Below the pieces are notes generated by a model. It did no database searches. It worked only from the letters and a program-made list of their open reading frames with translations, and was not told the DNA's origin. DNA of 13,902 bases from an uncultured Desulfotignum sp. (lineage in GTDB: Bacteria; Desulfobacterota; Desulfobacteria; Desulfobacterales; Desulfobacteraceae), in NCBI GenBank assembly GCA_937951975.1, contig CALGAJ010000293.1, forward strand, positions 1 through 13,902, read 5' to 3'. The first letter of the stretch is position 1, and each line of letters begins with the position of its first letter. The position numbers and the translations under genes were made by a program. This document shows, piece by piece, positions 7,931 through 13,902 of this stretch.

Positions 7931-8337
7931 GGGTAAAGCCTCCCGCTGTCATACAGGATTTGGTAAGGGGTGGACGGAGACCCCGGATCCAGGGCGGCAG
8001 CCAGGTGCGTGCCCATGACCGCTCCGCAGACCAGGCCTGCCAGGGTGGCTCCGCAGACGGCGCTCCGCCAGGCCAGGGTGAGGTGACGCCACCACTGGGC
8101 CAGGTTCGGGGGGTCTACCTGGGCATGAAGAGCCTGCCGGATCTGCCCGGAGAGTTTTCGGGGTGCGGCCAGGGGTGGGAGTTCGTCCAGAGCCCGGGCC
8201 AGGTGTGCCAGAGACTGTGCTTCTTTTCTGCATGCCGGGCACTGGTTAAGGTGCTCTTCCAATTCCCGGGCCTCTTCAATGGGAAGCTCCCGGTCCACCC
8301 AGGCATCCAGCCGTTTTAAAATATTATTGCATCTCAT
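7927..8337 (-). CDS. Zinc-finger transmembrane anti-sigma factor
   Basis: This 136-residue membrane protein should hold the neighbouring ECF sigma factor inactive at the inner membrane. The cytoplasmic N-terminal domain shows the zinc anti-sigma motif His29-x3-Cys33-x2-Cys36 in EEHLNQCPACRKE, the zf-HC2 signature. A single hydrophobic helix follows at about 92-115 and a short periplasmic tail ends at residue 136. Two extra Cys (95 and 104) lie inside the membrane helix. The start is well marked by GGAGGA four bases before ATG 8337. It is the first gene of the locus, in the place of cnrY; however CnrY lacks this zinc finger, so the domain is a different anti-sigma class doing the same job. The short periplasmic tail would be the contact point for the sensor protein. 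Confidence 0.9.
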   Translation of the reverse strand: MRCNNILKRLDAWVDRELPIEEARELEEHLNQCPACRKEAQSLAHLARALDELPPLAAPRKLSGQIRQALHAQVDPPNLAQWWRHLTLAWRSAVCGATLAGLVCGAVMGTHLAAALDPGSPSTPYQILYDSGRLYP

Positions 8338-8566
8338 GGATTCCTCCGGCAGACAGCCACGCTGAGACTGCCTGTGTTCTCAAAAATTCACTGTTACTCT
8401 TTTAACGGAACAACCTTCTTTTTCCTGCGTATTTTTTTCTCTGCCGGAGCTTTCCGTTGTCTGCCGCCTGATGACGTGATGAAACGATGCCGGACTTATG
8501 GGTATTGTTTACCTGAACTGAAGATGAAAGTCCATCACCATCAAGGCCAACGCAAGTAATCATTCT
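8338..8566. other. Intergenic region upstream of the anti-sigma/sensor/sigma operon
   Basis: This stretch must contain the promoter of the minus-strand operon beginning at 8337. The only site I can support is the ribosome binding sequence GGAGGA just before that gene. The coding-strand sequence upstream has TTGAGAAC near 8377-8384, which could be part of a sigma-70 or ECF -35 box, but no matching -10 element was convincing. A short open frame at 8374-8559 (+) has no ribosome site and an implausible composition, so it was not called. Confidence 0.4.
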
Positions 8567-8689
8567 GAACTATATGACTTAGAAGACTTGGACCTGCCGG
8601 CATATGGCAAATCCAGACACAAGAAAGACGATTTGCCCCAGATCGCCATTGGGCTGGCCGTCACCAGGGGAGGTATCCTTGTTCGGTGC
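8567..8689 (+). pseudogene. Transposase remnant (IS4-superfamily/IS1634-like)
   Basis: In the frame starting at 8528 (just after an in-frame TGA at 8525) the translation reads LPAYGKSRHKKDDLPQIAIG followed by LAVTRGGILVR, which closely resembles the segment around the second catalytic Asp of IS1634/IS4-type DDE transposases (usually GxSKDxRxDLxQVVIGLAVTRxGIPVR). Similarity ends at about 8687, and the frame closes at TGA 8726-8728 inside a hairpin. Only about 40 codons survive; there is no start codon, no ribosome site, and neither the first Asp nor the Glu of the catalytic triad. No terminal inverted repeats or target duplications were recognised. It is a relic of a past insertion upstream of the sigma-factor operon. 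Confidence 0.6.
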
Positions 8690-8696
8690 GATGAAA

Positions 8697-8718
8697 CCGG
8701 GACCCCGGGGAGTCCCGG
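8697..8718. repeat. Hairpin with 7-bp GC-rich stem
   Basis: The arms CCGGGAC (8697-8703) and GTCCCGG (8712-8718) flank an eight-base GC-rich loop. It lies 70-90 bases beyond the stop codon of the porin gene on the minus strand, next to a longer hairpin at 8726-8762. No T-tract follows on either strand. It may help stop or protect the porin-cluster transcript. Confidence 0.5.
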
Positions 8719-8725
8719 AAGGGCG

Positions 8726-8762
8726 TGAATTCCCGGGATGGCAGAAAAATCCCGGGAATTCA
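8726..8762 (-). terminator. Long perfect hairpin after the porin gene, likely transcript end
   Basis: A 14-bp perfect inverted repeat, TGAATTCCCGGGAT (8726-8739) and ATCCCGGGAATTCA (8749-8762), surrounds a nine-base loop. It begins about 25 bases after the TAG/stop region of the LbtU-like gene, the last gene of the feo cluster. The stem is strong and symmetric, so it could act on both strands, but there is no run of T after it, unlike a standard intrinsic terminator. It may be a 3'-end stabilising structure or a Rho-assisted stop. Part of it overlaps the end of the transposase remnant frame, so origin from IS-end sequence is possible. Confidence 0.6.
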
Positions 8763-8787
8763 GGAGTGACAGGATGCAGCAGACGGG

Positions 8788-9918
8788 TTAGAATTCAATG
8801 GCCAGCTGCACGGTGACGGTGTCGGTCTCCACAGCGTCATCATCGAATTCTGCTCTCAGATATTCCAGGGCCAGGTTGGTGCTGTCGAAAATGCCCCAGT
8901 TGGCCACGGCCCCGTACTGTGTTTCAGGCAGAAAATCCCCTCCGCCGTCATCGGATCCAGCATAACCGATGGCCAGTTCCAGATTTTCCAGCACGGAAAC
9001 CCCCAGCTCCAGGTTCCAGGCAGCCGGCTTCCGCTCTTTGGTGTCGGCGGCATCATAGATCTCTCCGGCCTTGAAATGATCCATGGCTGCGGCATATTCA
9101 GCGATGAAGGTAAACCGTTCCAGAAAAGATGTCGTGATGAATGCACTCCATCCCCCCACCATGTCCGTCACAGTGCCGGTGCCGGTGACGATCGCTTCAG
9201 AAAATCCGTCCGAGGAGATCAGGTTCGAGGTGTATGACACGCCCATCATGACCGATTCAAACGGCTGGAAGGATACGGCTGCCACCACGCTGTCAACCAT
9301 GTCATCCTCACCGGTTTCATCAACAGCTCCGTTGAACAGGCCGGCCGAGACTTCCACCGTGTCGCCGGCAAAGCTGGATCCAACCACCACGGCGCCGTCA
9401 TTGGTCTCCCCCAGAACCAGGGTCAGAGGATCGGTCACAAAATGAGAGTCATAGTTGCCAAAAGGCAGATACTGCCGGCCGGCCGTCAGAAAAATCGGAA
9501 ACCGCTCTTTTCCTGACAGGGTGATGAATCCTTCATCCACAAACAGTTCATCTTCTTCGTATTTGAACAGGACATGGCCGTCCACATGATCGGAGATACC
9601 GGCATCCATGGCCACCTCCACCGTGGCCAGGTCGATATCGCTTTCATCTTCATCCGCTTGGGCCGGATCGGAAAAATCAGTACTCTGGTGCATGGCCTCG
9701 ATCTCGATCAGACCAGAGATCTCAATCCGGTCATACCAGCGGTTGCTTTCGTCTCCTGAGCCGATGGCCTGTTCCAGGTGCCTGACCCGGTCTTCCATGC
9801 TTTTGACGCCACCCACCGTCCGAGTGGATGCGGCATCTTGGGCCATGGCAGGGGAAATAAAAAGGGTAAAAAGCATCAGGCAAAGTGATGTGCGCAATAT
9901 TGCAAAACGGGGTTTCAT
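8788..9918 (-). CDS. LbtU-like outer-membrane siderophore porin
   Basis: This predicted outer-membrane beta-barrel is 376 residues from ATG 9918. Residues 1-26 form a signal peptide ending Ala-Met-Ala before Gln27. A short helical, coiled-coil-like segment follows (about 38-52, VKSMEDRVRHLEQAI), then a barrel of alternating polar and hydrophobic strands rich in Gly, Asp and aromatic residues, closing with a C-terminal Phe as Omp85-assembled porins do. The overall pattern, including LFKYEEDELFVDEGFITLSG and AGRQYLPFGNYDSHFVTDPL, matches the LbtU family, named for the legiobactin receptor of Legionella that works without TonB. I chose 9918 because GGAAAATA precedes it; the longer frame begins with TTG at 9957 and adds a basic stretch. 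It is the last gene of the feo cluster. Family is fairly sure; the actual ligand is inferred. Confidence 0.8.
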   Translation of the reverse strand: MKPRFAILRTSLCLMLFTLFISPAMAQDAASTRTVGGVKSMEDRVRHLEQAIGSGDESNRWYDRIEISGLIEIEAMHQSTDFSDPAQADEDESDIDLATVEVAMDAGISDHVDGHVLFKYEEDELFVDEGFITLSGKERFPIFLTAGRQYLPFGNYDSHFVTDPLTLVLGETNDGAVVVGSSFAGDTVEVSAGLFNGAVDETGEDDMVDSVVAAVSFQPFESVMMGVSYTSNLISSDGFSEAIVTGTGTVTDMVGGWSAFITTSFLERFTFIAEYAAAMDHFKAGEIYDAADTKERKPAAWNLELGVSVLENLELAIGYAGSDDGGGDFLPETQYGAVANWGIFDSTNLALEYLRAEFDDDAVETDTVTVQLAIEF

Positions 9919-9973
9919 TATTTTCCTTTTCCTTTTTCGTTGTGTTGTTTTTTTCAATGATGATTAAGGTCTT

Positions 9974-10783
9974 TTACATATCCACAGCCTTGATCCAGAT
10001 CACCGCGTCTTTGGAGCAGGGCTTGCCTTTATGGGTGGCATCTTCATCCAGTCCCAGGGCTGCGAACCCCCACCATCCGGCTTTGGGAATGCCGAAAGTG
10101 AAGATGCCGTTGTCATCGGCAAATATGGTCTGCAGTTCAAACGAACTCTGGGGTGCTTTGACCGCCGGTTTTCTGGCAAAGGCATTGCGGTCGATCAGGG
10201 GTTCGTGGTTCAGGTATTCGATTTCAATTTCAGCGCCGGGCACCGGCTGGCCATTGTAAAGCACCTTTCCCTGGAACACATTGCCGGTCCACCGGTCATA
10301 GGGTTTGCTCAAAGGCACGATCTCCGCAGGCAGGCCCGCAGGTTCCATCCAGGCCCCGGGGATGCCCCCCACATTGATGATCATCTTGGTCATCTGCTGG
10401 ATATAGGAGTCCTCTTCCGCTTCAAAATAGGGATCCGGAACCAGGCAGAAGATATGGTCTCCGCCCCGGGCCGTGTATTCGGTTTTGAACGCCTTGCCCG
10501 AATTGGTCAGGCTCTGCCAGGAAATCGGCGTCAGGGCATCCAGCAGATCCATTTTTTTGACCGGGTTTCCCCCCCGGGTCTGCAGCACGAAGAACTGTTC
10601 CGGGGTCCCCATGTCCATGGTGTGTCCCGCATCAAACGGATGGGTGAATACCAGGGCAAGAGGAATCTTCCCTCCGTTTTCCAGGGCCGCATCCGGGGTA
10701 TAGATCAGCTGAAAATGGGCAAAAGCCTGGGCTGACAAAATGAGTGATATCAAACTTACAAGCACAGCAATCCGTTTTTTCAT
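9974..10783 (-). CDS. Secreted DUF4198-type (NikM-like) periplasmic protein
   Basis: This 269-residue protein has a signal peptide (residues 1-22, cleavage after Ala-Phe-Ala) that would leave His23 as the first mature residue, in the sequence HFQLIYTPDAAL. The rest is predicted beta-rich and resembles DUF4198 proteins, a family that includes the NikM/NikK-type accessory proteins of nickel and cobalt uptake; recognisable parts are ALVFTHPFDAGHTMDMGTPE, the middle RWTGNVFQGKVLYNGQPVPG (a small carboxypeptidase-regulatory-like beta sandwich) and the C-terminal FTFGIPKAGWWGFAAL. Start ATG 10783 has AAGGAG seven bases upstream. Candidate metal ligands are His23, the two His and two Met in THPFDAGHTMDM, and Cys residues 113 and near 257. 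Located between feoB and the porin, it probably binds or passes on a metal or metal complex in the periplasm. The specific metal is not known. Confidence 0.75.
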   Translation of the reverse strand: MKKRIAVLVSLISLILSAQAFAHFQLIYTPDAALENGGKIPLALVFTHPFDAGHTMDMGTPEQFFVLQTRGGNPVKKMDLLDALTPISWQSLTNSGKAFKTEYTARGGDHIFCLVPDPYFEAEEDSYIQQMTKMIINVGGIPGAWMEPAGLPAEIVPLSKPYDRWTGNVFQGKVLYNGQPVPGAEIEIEYLNHEPLIDRNAFARKPAVKAPQSSFELQTIFADDNGIFTFGIPKAGWWGFAALGLDEDATHKGKPCSKDAVIWIKAVDM

Positions 10784-10820
10784 TGTTTTTCTCCTTGAAG
10801 TTAATTTGAATCGGGATGAA

Positions 10821-10855
10821 AGATGATGTTCAACAACAAGGGTTGAACATCATCT
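10821..10855. repeat. Perfect 14-bp inverted repeat between two secreted-protein genes
   Basis: The arms AGATGATGTTCAAC (10821-10834) and GTTGAACATCATCT (10842-10855) enclose a seven-base loop in the 93-base gap between the 105-residue protein gene and the DUF4198 gene. The stem is of mixed composition, not GC-rich, and on the minus strand it is followed only by TTTCATCC, a weak T-run. It may be a partial terminator or an mRNA-stabilising stem that sets different levels for the two genes, or a binding site for a dimeric regulator. Confidence 0.6.
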
Positions 10856-10876
10856 GGTCTGACAGACACAATTGAA

Positions 10877-11194
10877 TCAGAAGATTTCCTTGCCGGGAAC
10901 CTTGATTTGATGCCCCTCGCCGGCATCAAATATGACCGTAAACTCCTGAGAAGGCTTTTTCACGGTGTATTCGCTGAATTCATCCAGCTTGTCCTCCATC
11001 AGTACTTTGCCGTCCTTGTCCACCACCCGGACCGCGACACCGGCGGCGGAAGATCCATCGGAAAATCCGCCTTCGCAGGTGATGGAACCGTCTCCGTTGT
11101 CAAAGCAGGAAAACAGCGGGGTGTGGGCCTGGCAGATGCCGGTGAATAACAGCCCGAGGGCAAGAACAGCCAGCAGGGTTTTAAAATTAGTCAT
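10877..11194 (-). CDS. Small secreted protein with NikL-like C-terminal motif
   Basis: This is a 105-residue exported protein. A signal peptide spans residues 1-23 (cleavage after Cys-Gln-Ala), leaving His24 as the first mature residue in HTPLFSCFDNGDGS. Cys30 and Cys40 are spaced to form a disulfide around a tight Asn-Gly-Asp-Gly loop. The second half (VAVRVVDKDGKVLMEDKLDE to FDAGEGHQIKVPGKE) resembles the beta-sandwich end of NikL-type and carboxypeptidase-regulatory-like domains. Cys21 does not sit in a proper lipobox because Ile precedes it. The ATG at 11194 follows AAAGGAAAG. It lies 88 bases after feoB and a hairpin, and 93 bases before the DUF4198 gene, whose product also starts with His when mature. 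A role in periplasmic metal handling next to FeoB is likely; I do not recognise a named gene. Confidence 0.7.
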   Translation of the reverse strand: MTNFKTLLAVLALGLLFTGICQAHTPLFSCFDNGDGSITCEGGFSDGSSAAGVAVRVVDKDGKVLMEDKLDEFSEYTVKKPSQEFTVIFDAGEGHQIKVPGKEIF

Positions 11195-11253
11195 GAGTTC
11201 TTTCCTTTCATCAAAAATGGGGTTTAAAAATAAACGGGTTAATGGTTGAATCT

Positions 11254-11276
11254 GCCGGGCCGTTCATCGGCCCGGC
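11254..11276 (-). terminator. GC-rich hairpin directly after feoB
   Basis: The arms GCCGGGCCG (11254-11262) and CGGCCCGGC (11268-11276) form a perfect 9-bp stem with a five-base loop, six bases after the feoB stop codon. No T-tract follows on the minus strand, so complete termination is doubtful; it may reduce read-through into the small secreted-protein gene or protect the feoAB message. Confidence 0.55.
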
Positions 11277-11282
11277 CGTGGG

Positions 11283-13754
11283 TCATGTGGCGCCTGATCT
11301 GGCTGACGTGATGAACCCGGCCGCAATGGTGATGGCCAGCGCCAGCAGGTAAAAGGCGGCCATGGCCTGGAGCCCGGAAAGACCCAGGAGACTGCCGCCG
11401 GTGAATATCAGGCTGGCCACCACCAGCCCCAGCAGCATGGGATAGCCCATGGCAAAAAGCATCCATTTGACGGAACCGGACTGGAGTTTCACCGCAATGG
11501 CGGTGGCCAGACACGGGGGATACAGCACCATGAACATCATCAATGCCAGGGCATGGAGCGGGGTGAAATCCTGTTCTCCCCGGGCCATGCGGCTTTCCAG
11601 GGATTCACTGGCATCCCCTTGTTCATACAGGGCCCCCAGTGTGGCCACGGCGCTTTCCTTGGCGGCAAAGGCCCCCAGCAGGGCCACGTTCACCCGCCAG
11701 TTGAATCCGGCCCACTGGGTCAGAGGCACCAGGGCCTTGCCCGCATAACCCAGAAAACTGTTGTTGATCCGTTCGGCCCGCATTTCCTGGAGCAGCTGGC
11801 TCCGCTCCCGGATCAGGGTTTTCAGGGCACGGTTCACCTGTTTGGCTTCCCGGTCCCTGCCGGGCTTTACCAGGGAGAAAAACCGGGCATTGTCCGCCTC
11901 GAATTCCGTGTCGATGGCCTGGGCTGCTTCCGGACTTTTGACACGCATCTTTTTGTTCCGAAAGTTTTCCCAGAAATGGATCATGGCCATGAGGCGGTTG
12001 TCAGCCAGGTCCGCTTCATACCCGGTGCCGGTGATCTCTTCATAAAAAGAGCGGACGGCGGCATGTTTGCGTGTTTCATACTGGGCCATGCGATCCGGGC
12101 CGATGCCGGGAAACTGGAGCAGTACGAAAATCACCACGGCCAGGGCCACCACAATGGTGGTGATTTTCCGGATGAACAGCCACACCCGTTCTAAAGCCCG
12201 TCCCAGCACCCCCCGGACGGTGGGCAGGTGATAGGGCGGCATCTCCATGACGAACGGGGCGGTCTCCTTGTCCTTGAGCACGGTCAGGGTGAGCAGCTTG
12301 GACACCGGCAGCACCATCAGCATGCTGATGGTGGAGATGAAGAACATGGCCCATCCCTTGTGCTGGGCAAAGTAGATATTGATGAGCAGGACATACAGGG
12401 GCACCTTGGCCAGGCAGTTGAGCATGGGGATGATCAGAATGGTGGCCAGGCGGGACCGTTCGTCCGGGATACCTTTGCAGGACATTACCCCGGGGACGGC
12501 ACAGCCGCCTACATATATCCCTCCCAGCACCATGGGCAGGGTGGACTGGCCGTGCAGCCCGTAGCGGCTGAAGAGCCGGTCCATGATGAACGCCATTCTG
12601 GGCATGTACCCGCTGTCCTCCAGAAAGGCAATGCAGGCGAACAGGATGAAAAAGATGGGGATATAATTGAGCAGGGCGTTCACCGAATCCACCAGCCACA
12701 GGAAAAAGGCCCGGGTCAGGGGAACATCGATGAACCCGGATACCGGAAGGATGTCCGACACCAGGTTCCGGAACCCTGCCAGCAAAGGCCAGGTATAGTT
12801 GGTGATCTGGTAACCCTGCACAATGGACAGATAGTACAGGGTCCACAACACTCCCACCATGAACGCCGGCCCGGCCAGCTTGTGGCAGACCAGGGCATCG
12901 ATGCGGTCGGACAGAGTTTTTCGTGCCCGTTCGGACTGGGTGACACAGGGCCGGGCAATGCCTTCGGCAGCCCGGTACCGGCAGGTGGCCACATGCATGT
13001 CCGGGGCCGTATCCATGGCCGCTTCAAACTGCTGCCTGGACCGGTCCACTGCCGCCAGCAACCGGGCATAGTCCCGGGATTTTTCCCGGACCAGGTCCCG
13101 CACCGCCTCATCCCCTTCCATGAGCTTGATGGCCAGCCATCGGACCGGATACCGGTCCCCCAGGCCGGTGAAGCCGGTCACCTGTTTCTGGACCGAATCG
13201 ATGTATGGGGTCATCTCCCGGTAATCTACCCGGGCAGGTTCACCGGGCAGCCCGGTTTTTGCGGTTTCCAGGATGGCCGCCTGGAGATCGGTTTTGCCTT
13301 TTCCCCTGGTGATGGCCGTGGGCACCACAGGCACCCCCAGGCGCCGGGACAGGGCCGTGGTGTCGATGGTCAGGCCCCGGTTTTCAGCCACATCCATCAT
13401 ATTCAGGTTCAGGATCACCGGGATTTCCATCTCCAGAAGCTGAAACGTGAGATACAGGCACCGCTTGAGATTGGACGCATCCATGGTGTTGACCACCACG
13501 GACGGGGTCTGATGCAGAATGAAATCCCGGGTCACCCGTTCTTCCGGGGAGTAGGAGGTCAGGCTGTAGGTACCGGGCAGGTCCACCACCGTCACCCGCA
13601 CATCCCCGTACCGGTACCACCCGGTCATCTTTTCCACGGTGACTCCGGGGTAGCTGGCCACATGCTGCCGGGCCCCTGTCAGGGCGTTGAACACCGTGGA
13701 TTTGCCGCAGTTGGGCTGGCCGGCCAGGGCCACGATGAGCTTATCAATTCCCAT
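11283..13754 (-). CDS. feoB: Ferrous iron transport protein B
   Basis: This inner-membrane Fe(II) transporter has an N-terminal GTPase domain. From ATG 13754 it has 823 residues. G-protein motifs are clear: G1 GQPNCGKST (12-20), G2 around PGVTVEKMTG (36-45), G3 DLPG (58-61) and G4 NMMD (118-121). The membrane part has the two FeoB gate halves, the first with GGIYVGGCAVPGVM and NCLAKVPLYVLL (Cys in both, as in the iron-path Cys of FeoB), the second with NSFLGYAGKALVPL and GAFAAKESAVATLGALY. Between the halves, at about residues 557-664, there is a long charged insertion, making it longer than the usual 770 or so. The start has GGAGG nine bases upstream; the longer open frame to 13847 overlaps feoA and is not used. 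feoA overlaps it by 11 bases. Fur control is expected but the promoter lies outside the window. Confidence 0.96.
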   Translation of the reverse strand: MGIDKLIVALAGQPNCGKSTVFNALTGARQHVASYPGVTVEKMTGWYRYGDVRVTVVDLPGTYSLTSYSPEERVTRDFILHQTPSVVVNTMDASNLKRCLYLTFQLLEMEIPVILNLNMMDVAENRGLTIDTTALSRRLGVPVVPTAITRGKGKTDLQAAILETAKTGLPGEPARVDYREMTPYIDSVQKQVTGFTGLGDRYPVRWLAIKLMEGDEAVRDLVREKSRDYARLLAAVDRSRQQFEAAMDTAPDMHVATCRYRAAEGIARPCVTQSERARKTLSDRIDALVCHKLAGPAFMVGVLWTLYYLSIVQGYQITNYTWPLLAGFRNLVSDILPVSGFIDVPLTRAFFLWLVDSVNALLNYIPIFFILFACIAFLEDSGYMPRMAFIMDRLFSRYGLHGQSTLPMVLGGIYVGGCAVPGVMSCKGIPDERSRLATILIIPMLNCLAKVPLYVLLINIYFAQHKGWAMFFISTISMLMVLPVSKLLTLTVLKDKETAPFVMEMPPYHLPTVRGVLGRALERVWLFIRKITTIVVALAVVIFVLLQFPGIGPDRMAQYETRKHAAVRSFYEEITGTGYEADLADNRLMAMIHFWENFRNKKMRVKSPEAAQAIDTEFEADNARFFSLVKPGRDREAKQVNRALKTLIRERSQLLQEMRAERINNSFLGYAGKALVPLTQWAGFNWRVNVALLGAFAAKESAVATLGALYEQGDASESLESRMARGEQDFTPLHALALMMFMVLYPPCLATAIAVKLQSGSVKWMLFAMGYPMLLGLVVASLIFTGGSLLGLSGLQAMAAFYLLALAITIAAGFITSARSGAT

Positions 13755-13902
13755 CCGGCTCAACCTCCACGAACCGGGCCTCTTCATGGCGCAGGCTGAT
13801 GGAATATCCCTCGATCTCTGCCTGCATGGGGTCTTCGAGAGGGGCATTGCGGATCACCCGCAACGTCAGGCCCGGGAAAATCCCCATGTCCAGCAGGCGC
13901 TG
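13744..13902 (-). CDS. feoA: Ferrous iron transport protein A (N-terminus beyond window edge)
   Basis: Reading inward from the right edge on the minus strand in frame from base 13902, the last 52 codons give QRLLDMGIFPGLTLRVIRNA, then PLEDPMQAEIEGYSISLRHE, ending FVEVEPDGN and TGA at 13744-13746. This is the SH3-like fold of FeoA: the RLLDMGIFPG turn, the central strand with an often-conserved Pro, and the GYSISLRHEEA segment that ends nearly all FeoA proteins. FeoA is a small cytoplasmic partner that binds FeoB and supports Fe(II) uptake. The gene overlaps feoB by 11 bases, so both are translated from one message. It was too short for simple ORF calling because its start is cut off. Confidence 0.9.
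   Translation of the reverse strand, partial: QRLLDMGIFPGLTLRVIRNAPLEDPMQAEIEGYSISLRHEEARFVEVEPDGN

Noticed and set aside
8604..8816. A 70-codon + strand frame over the hairpins.
   Set aside because: It is out of frame with the transposase relic, overlaps the porin gene end and reads through palindromes; no ribosome site.
9945..9975. A sequence around AATGATGATTAAG resembling half of a Fur box upstream of the porin gene.
   Set aside because: The match to the inverted Fur consensus is only partial and in a low-complexity stretch, so no operator is claimed.
12228..13799. A 523-codon open frame on the + strand opposite feoB.
   Set aside because: It is the mirror frame of a GC-rich, strongly recognisable gene; its translation is rich in Gly, His, Gln and Pro without any domain, and no ribosome site precedes it.

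Overview
The window looks like chromosome of a Gram-negative anaerobe, most likely a sulfate-reducing Desulfobacterota (Desulfobacterales-like). This is an inference from the flavodoxin, the feoAB arrangement, the GC-rich minus-strand genes and the general protein character; there is no rRNA or other marker to confirm it. No tRNA, rRNA, CRISPR array or intact mobile element was seen.

Layout. (1) At 1-765 on the + strand lie the 3' part of a flavodoxin gene and an overlapping small TPR-type protein gene. (2) At about 818-964 (+) there is a decayed metallo-beta-lactamase-fold gene fragment. (3) From 8337 down to 1033 on the - strand lies a compact six-gene locus: a zinc-finger membrane anti-sigma factor, a periplasmic heavy-metal-sensor-like (CnrX/ZraP-type) membrane protein, an ECF sigma factor, a NodT/OprM-type outer-membrane lipoprotein, a membrane fusion protein and an RND permease. 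The permease reading frame is broken by an apparent one-base deletion in a run of five C (coding strand) at 3388-3392. (4) At 8338-8787 an intergenic stretch holds a transposase remnant and two tandem hairpins. (5) From 13902 down to 8788 on the - strand lies an iron/metal-acquisition cluster: feoA (partial), feoB, a small secreted protein, a secreted DUF4198-type protein and an LbtU-like outer-membrane porin. Hairpins lie after feoB and after the small-protein gene.

How the parts fit. The six-gene locus has the same order as the cnrYXHCBA metal-resistance locus of Cupriavidus (anti-sigma, periplasmic sensor, sigma, outer-membrane channel, adaptor, pump). A likely model is that a periplasmic signal sensed by the X-like protein releases the sigma factor from the anti-sigma factor, and the sigma factor then switches on its own operon and the pump. 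The permease, however, carries the two-aspartate TM4 motif of drug/lipid-type (HAE) RND pumps and not the heavy-metal (HME) signature, so the exported compound may be organic or envelope-derived. The Feo cluster combines ferrous iron uptake through the inner membrane with an outer-membrane porin and two secreted proteins predicted to begin with histidine after signal cleavage, suggesting a periplasmic metal-handling relay.

The most notable points are the CnrYXH-like regulatory cassette on a HAE-type pump, the frameshift that would disable that pump unless it is a sequencing error, and the two His-starting secreted proteins placed between feoB and the porin.
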